DNA of 8,091 bases from Chloroflexota bacterium (GTDB lineage Bacteria > Chloroflexota > Anaerolineae > Anaerolineales > DRMV01). Within the stretch, counting starts at the first letter, position 1, and each line of letters opens with the position of its first letter. The notes beneath the pieces are model-generated. The model was not told the origin of the DNA. It ran no database searches and saw nothing but the letters and a program-made list of their open reading frames with translations. The stretch lies in NCBI GenBank assembly GCA_013153335.1, contig JAADEP010000056.1, positions 1-8,091 of the forward strand, given 5' to 3'. This document shows, piece by piece, positions 5,734-8,091 of this stretch. The position numbers and the translations under genes were made by a program.

Positions 5734-6769
5734 CCTGCGTTCGGACACCATCACCCAGCCGACCGAGGCCATGCGCCGCGCGATGTACGAAGCCGAGGTC
5801 GGCGATGATGTGTATCGCGAGGATCCGACGGTGCGACGCCTGGAAGAGCTCGCGGCCGCGATGCTGGGCAAAGAAGCAGGGCTTTTGGTCACTTCTGGCA
5901 CCCAGGGGAACCTGGCCGCGATGCTGGCCCAGGCGGGCCGTAGGGATGAGGTGATTTTGGGTAACCGTTCCCACATCCACATTTTTGAGCAAGGGGGTAT
6001 CGCGGCCCTGGGCGGCATTCACCCGCGACCGGTGCCGAATCAACCCGACGGCACGCTCCGGCTCGAAGACATCCGCGCGGCCATCCGCCCCGAGAACATC
6101 CACTTTCCCCGATCCCGGGTGGTCGCGCTGGAAAACACCCACAACCTGTGCCACGGTTCGCCTCTGTCGGTCGCCTATACCCAAGCGGTGGCCGATCTGG
6201 CCCGCGCGCACAACTTGCGCCTGCACGTGGACGGCGCCCGCATCTTCAACGCGGCTATCGCGCTCGGCGTGCCAGCACGCGCGTTGGCGGCGCCGGCCGA
6301 TAGCCTGATGTTCTCTCTGAGCAAAGGCTTGGCCGCGCCCATCGGCTCCGTGCTGGTGGGCGATCGGGATTTCATCGAGGAAGCTCGCCGCGCGCGAAAG
6401 GTCCTTGGGGGCGGCATGCGACAGGCCGGGGTGATCGCCGCGGCCGGCATTGTGGCGCTCACGCAAATGGTCGACCGCCTGGCCGAAGACCACGCGCGAG
6501 CGCGGCGCCTGGCCGAAGCTCTGGCCAACATCCCTGGGCTGCACGTGGATCTGGACCGGGTTCGCACCAACATCTTCTATGTGGAACTCGACGCGCCTTA
6601 TGACGCGGGTGCGTTCCGACAGGCCCTGGAAACGCACCGCGTGCGGGTGCTCGCGCTCGATTCGCGCACCATCCGGGTGGTCACGCATTACCACATTACG
6701 GATGAAGACGTGGACCGTGCGATCCCGGCCTTCCAAGCAGCCCTGCAACAAATCCAAACGCACGGTTAG
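5711..6769 (+). CDS. ltaE: Low-specificity L-threonine aldolase (PLP-dependent)
   Basis: 352-residue fold-type I PLP enzyme cleaving L-threonine and L-allo-threonine to glycine and acetaldehyde in the cytoplasm. The N-terminus IDLRSDTITQPT (7-18) and GDDVYREDPT (31-40) are family hallmarks. TSGTQGN (61-67) binds the PLP phosphate; SHIHIFEQGG (87-96) supplies H88, which probably stacks on the PLP ring; LENTHN (140-145) follows; LHVDGARIFNAA (171-182) supplies D174 and R177 for the cofactor; and SLSKGLAAPIGS (202-213) carries the Schiff-base lysine K205. RKVLGGGMRQAG (229-240) is the conserved segment contacting the substrate carboxylate. Length is typical (330-350). It overlaps the glycosylase gene by 23 nt with a strong ribosome binding site, so the two are very probably co-transcribed although their functions do not obviously connect. 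Together with the DadA-like enzyme it suggests amino-acid catabolism feeding glycine metabolism. Confidence 0.95.
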   Translation: MSLNGWIDLRSDTITQPTEAMRRAMYEAEVGDDVYREDPTVRRLEELAAAMLGKEAGLLVTSGTQGNLAAMLAQAGRRDEVILGNRSHIHIFEQGGIAALGGIHPRPVPNQPDGTLRLEDIRAAIRPENIHFPRSRVVALENTHNLCHGSPLSVAYTQAVADLARAHNLRLHVDGARIFNAAIALGVPARALAAPADSLMFSLSKGLAAPIGSVLVGDRDFIEEARRARKVLGGGMRQAGVIAAAGIVALTQMVDRLAEDHARARRLAEALANIPGLHVDLDRVRTNIFYVELDAPYDAGAFRQALETHRVRVLALDSRTIRVVTHYHITDEDVDRAIPAFQAALQQIQTHG

Positions 6770-6834
6770 CCGAGCTTGAGGCGATCCACAGCCTATTCGG
6801 CCAACCATTGCGAAAGAACGCGCGGGTAACGGAG

Positions 6835-6856
6835 GCCGGGCTTGTTGTACCCCGGC
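6835..6856 (+). terminator. Weak hairpin after ltaE, possible terminator
   Basis: GCCGGG (6835-6840) pairs with CCCGGC (6851-6856) around a 10-nt loop, 65 nt beyond the ltaE stop and before the next promoter. The stem is only 6 bp and no T run follows, so this is a weak candidate. Confidence 0.2.
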
Positions 6857-6893
6857 TCGTGCCCTATTCCCCATGAGGGCTCGCGCAAGGGCC

Positions 6894-6902
6894 TGGTATG
6901 AT
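6894..6902 (+). promoter_or_regulatory. Extended -10 promoter of the lipoprotein gene
   Basis: TGGTATGAT is a TGn-extended -10 with five of six bases of TATAAT. No good -35 is seen at 16-18 nt. RNA would start near 6909, giving a leader of about 50 nt that includes GGGAGG (6946-6951), 6 nt before the ATG at 6958. Confidence 0.45.
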
Positions 6903-6957
6903 TGGGCTACGCTGGCCTTGGCGGCTTGGGCCGGTGCATCTATCCGGGAGGTCCGGC

Positions 6958-7389
6958 ATGGGTATTTCGCGATGGTGGGCGGTCGCGCTCCTCAGCTTGG
7001 TGCTTTTGGCCGGATGTCAGAAGCCCCGTCAGGGCTTGGCGCCCGACGCGGATCCCAACGCGCTTCCCCCGCTGGGGGGCGAGTATCGCGTCAAGGGTTA
7101 CGATCCGGTCATGGATGACAAATACGGCGGTACGTTCGTGCTCACCCGGCGTGAAGACGGCACGTTCGAGGCCGTATGGCTTATCCGCGAGCTGATCCTC
7201 CGCGGGCGCGGCCACGTGGAAGGCAATCAGCTGGTTTTGACGTGGGAAAGCGAGTTCGCGCCCGGTCCGATGCACGGCATCGCGCGATACACCATCACCC
7301 GCGCGGGGCAACTCTACGGCGAACGGATCACCCAGCTAGAGGACGGAACAGAACATGCGGTTCGGGAAGAGATGCATCCGCCTCGATAG
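6958..7389 (+). CDS. Small lipoprotein of unassigned function
   Basis: 143 residues. The N-terminus MGISRWWAVALLSLVLLAGC is a lipoprotein signal peptide: a positive charge (R5), a hydrophobic stretch, and the lipobox LAGC with the lipidated cysteine at C20. The mature part starts with a polar linker (QKPRQGLAPDADPNALPP) and then a beta-rich domain of about 105 residues: GEYRVKGYDP, YGGTFVLTRREDGTFEAVWLI, RGRGHVEGNQLVLTWES, IARYTITRAGQLYGERI. This alternation resembles small extracytoplasmic beta-barrel domains loosely annotated as fibronectin-binding or LIC10280-like, where a G-Y-x-G opening is followed by W and G-x-G repeats; I give that only as a likeness. ATG 6958 is chosen for its GGGAGG ribosome binding site and the complete signal peptide; an upstream in-frame start (6898) lies inside the predicted promoter. 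The 3' end overlaps the next gene by 35 nt, suggesting a shared transcript and perhaps a shared envelope role. Confidence 0.8.
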   Translation: MGISRWWAVALLSLVLLAGCQKPRQGLAPDADPNALPPLGGEYRVKGYDPVMDDKYGGTFVLTRREDGTFEAVWLIRELILRGRGHVEGNQLVLTWESEFAPGPMHGIARYTITRAGQLYGERITQLEDGTEHAVREEMHPPR

Positions 7390-8091
7390 CTGGTGCGCGG
7401 GCTTTCTCATTCCCGCGGTCGCGGTCGTGCTGTGGGGCCGCGCCTTGCTCGCCTGGGGACGCGCGCCCATTTGGGGCACGCCGAGCCTTCAGTTCATCCC
7501 CTGGCGCGTATGGGGCTGGCACGTGATGCGTGCGACCGGCCAGCTGCCCTGGTGGAATTCGGATCTGGGCCTGGGCGCGCCGCTCCTCGCGAATCTGCAA
7601 AGCGCGTGGTTCTATCCTCCCACGTGGGTGCTTTTTGTGCTCGCGGCCTGGCGCGGGGTTGAGGCCATGGCCTGGGGCCACGGGGTGTTGGTCGTACTGC
7701 ACCTACTCCTCGCGGCCGCGGGTATGGTCGCGCTCGGTCGCGAATTGGGTTGGCGCGCGCCAGCCACCGGCATCGCCGCGCTCGCGTATACGTTGTCCGG
7801 CTACCTCGCGACCCGCTCGGCCATTTTCCTCAGCATGAACGCGGCGGCCGCCTGGGTGCCGTGGATTTTGTGGGCCGCGCGGCGTTGGGTCCGCACCGCG
7901 GCGTTGCGGGACGCGGTGCAGGTGGGTTTGTTCCTCGCTTTACAAACGTTAGCCGGCCACGCGCAAACGTCCTGGTATACCGGATTGCTGCTTGTGGGCT
8001 GGCTGGCCTTTTGGTTACGCGCGACCGGGGTCCCCCGCGCACCGCGGGCGCGCGGGCGCGAGCTGTTGGGCATCGCCGTGATGGCCGCGGT
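7355..8091 (+). CDS. YfhO-like multi-span membrane protein (3' partial)
   Basis: The frame from ATG 7355 stays open for 245 codons to the window edge. The translation is strongly hydrophobic, with likely membrane spans near residues 15-33, 110-128, 136-155, 160-176, 186-200 and 207-222. QFIPWRVWGWHVMRATGQLPWWN (split as QFIPWR at 46-51 and GQLPWWN at 62-68), GLGAPLLANLQSAWFYPP (72-89) and LAGHAQTSWYTG (199-210) follow the pattern of YfhO-type proteins, in which a large GT-C-like membrane protein has W-N-...-G-x-P-x-x-A-N-x-Q-x-x-x-F-Y-P-P early on. In Firmicutes YfhO is tied to glycosylation of lipoteichoic acid, so a lipid-linked sugar transfer in the envelope is plausible here. GAGGA (7339-7343) lies 11 nt before the ATG, and the gene starts inside the lipoprotein gene. 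Full members are usually 700 or more residues, so most of the protein is outside the window. Confidence 0.82.
   Translation, partial: MRFGKRCIRLDSWCAGFLIPAVAVVLWGRALLAWGRAPIWGTPSLQFIPWRVWGWHVMRATGQLPWWNSDLGLGAPLLANLQSAWFYPPTWVLFVLAAWRGVEAMAWGHGVLVVLHLLLAAAGMVALGRELGWRAPATGIAALAYTLSGYLATRSAIFLSMNAAAAWVPWILWAARRWVRTAALRDAVQVGLFLALQTLAGHAQTSWYTGLLLVGWLAFWLRATGVPRAPRARGRELLGIAVMAA

Noticed and set aside
4780..6018. Long minus-strand open frame of 412 codons
   Set aside because: It spans repeat copy 3, the promoter, the whole glycosylase gene and the start of ltaE in antisense; the sense-strand proteins are unmistakable.
5624..6874. Minus-strand open frame of 416 codons
   Set aside because: It is antisense to ltaE, which has a complete set of PLP-enzyme motifs.

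Overview
The window is GC-rich throughout and probably comes from a Chloroflexota bacterium, perhaps of the Anaerolineae type. This rests on the codon use (G/C at third positions), a Thr-Pro-rich C-terminal tail on a probably exported protein, a family 5 uracil-DNA glycosylase, a YfhO-type membrane protein, and a hairpin-rich intergenic repeat of a style I associate with that phylum. The assignment is inference; there is no rRNA or other decisive marker.

Layout. Positions 1-177 (+) are the end of a gene that begins outside the window and codes for a TP-rich tail. Next come three closely spaced plus-strand genes with 18-20 nt gaps: a deoxyguanosine-kinase-type deoxynucleoside kinase (225-887), a nucleotidyltransferase-fold protein with a long unassigned C-terminal part (906-1898), and a DadA-like FAD-dependent amino-acid dehydrogenase (1919-3157). 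A 70-nt gap with a GC-rich hairpin separates this run from a convergent minus-strand tRNA-dihydrouridine synthase (3228-4256).

The divergent intergenic region 4257-4971 (about 0.7 kb) has no believable gene. It carries a promoter for the dihydrouridine synthase, three tandem copies of a composite repeat of about 170 bp (4379-4862), each with two types of GC-rich hairpin, and a TATAAT box placed so close to the next start codon that the mRNA should be nearly leaderless.

To the right are a family 5 uracil-DNA glycosylase (4972-5733) and a low-specificity L-threonine aldolase (5711-6769) that overlap by 23 nt. A 188-nt gap with its own extended -10 promoter follows, then a small lipoprotein (6958-7389) overlapping by 35 nt a YfhO-like multi-span membrane protein (7355 to the window end, truncated).

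The genes look like ordinary housekeeping and metabolic functions: deoxynucleoside salvage, amino-acid catabolism, tRNA modification, uracil repair and envelope proteins. I see no defence system, mobile element, CRISPR array, tRNA or rRNA. The parts least explained by known families are the repeat array, the C-terminal part of the nucleotidyltransferase, and the lipoprotein.
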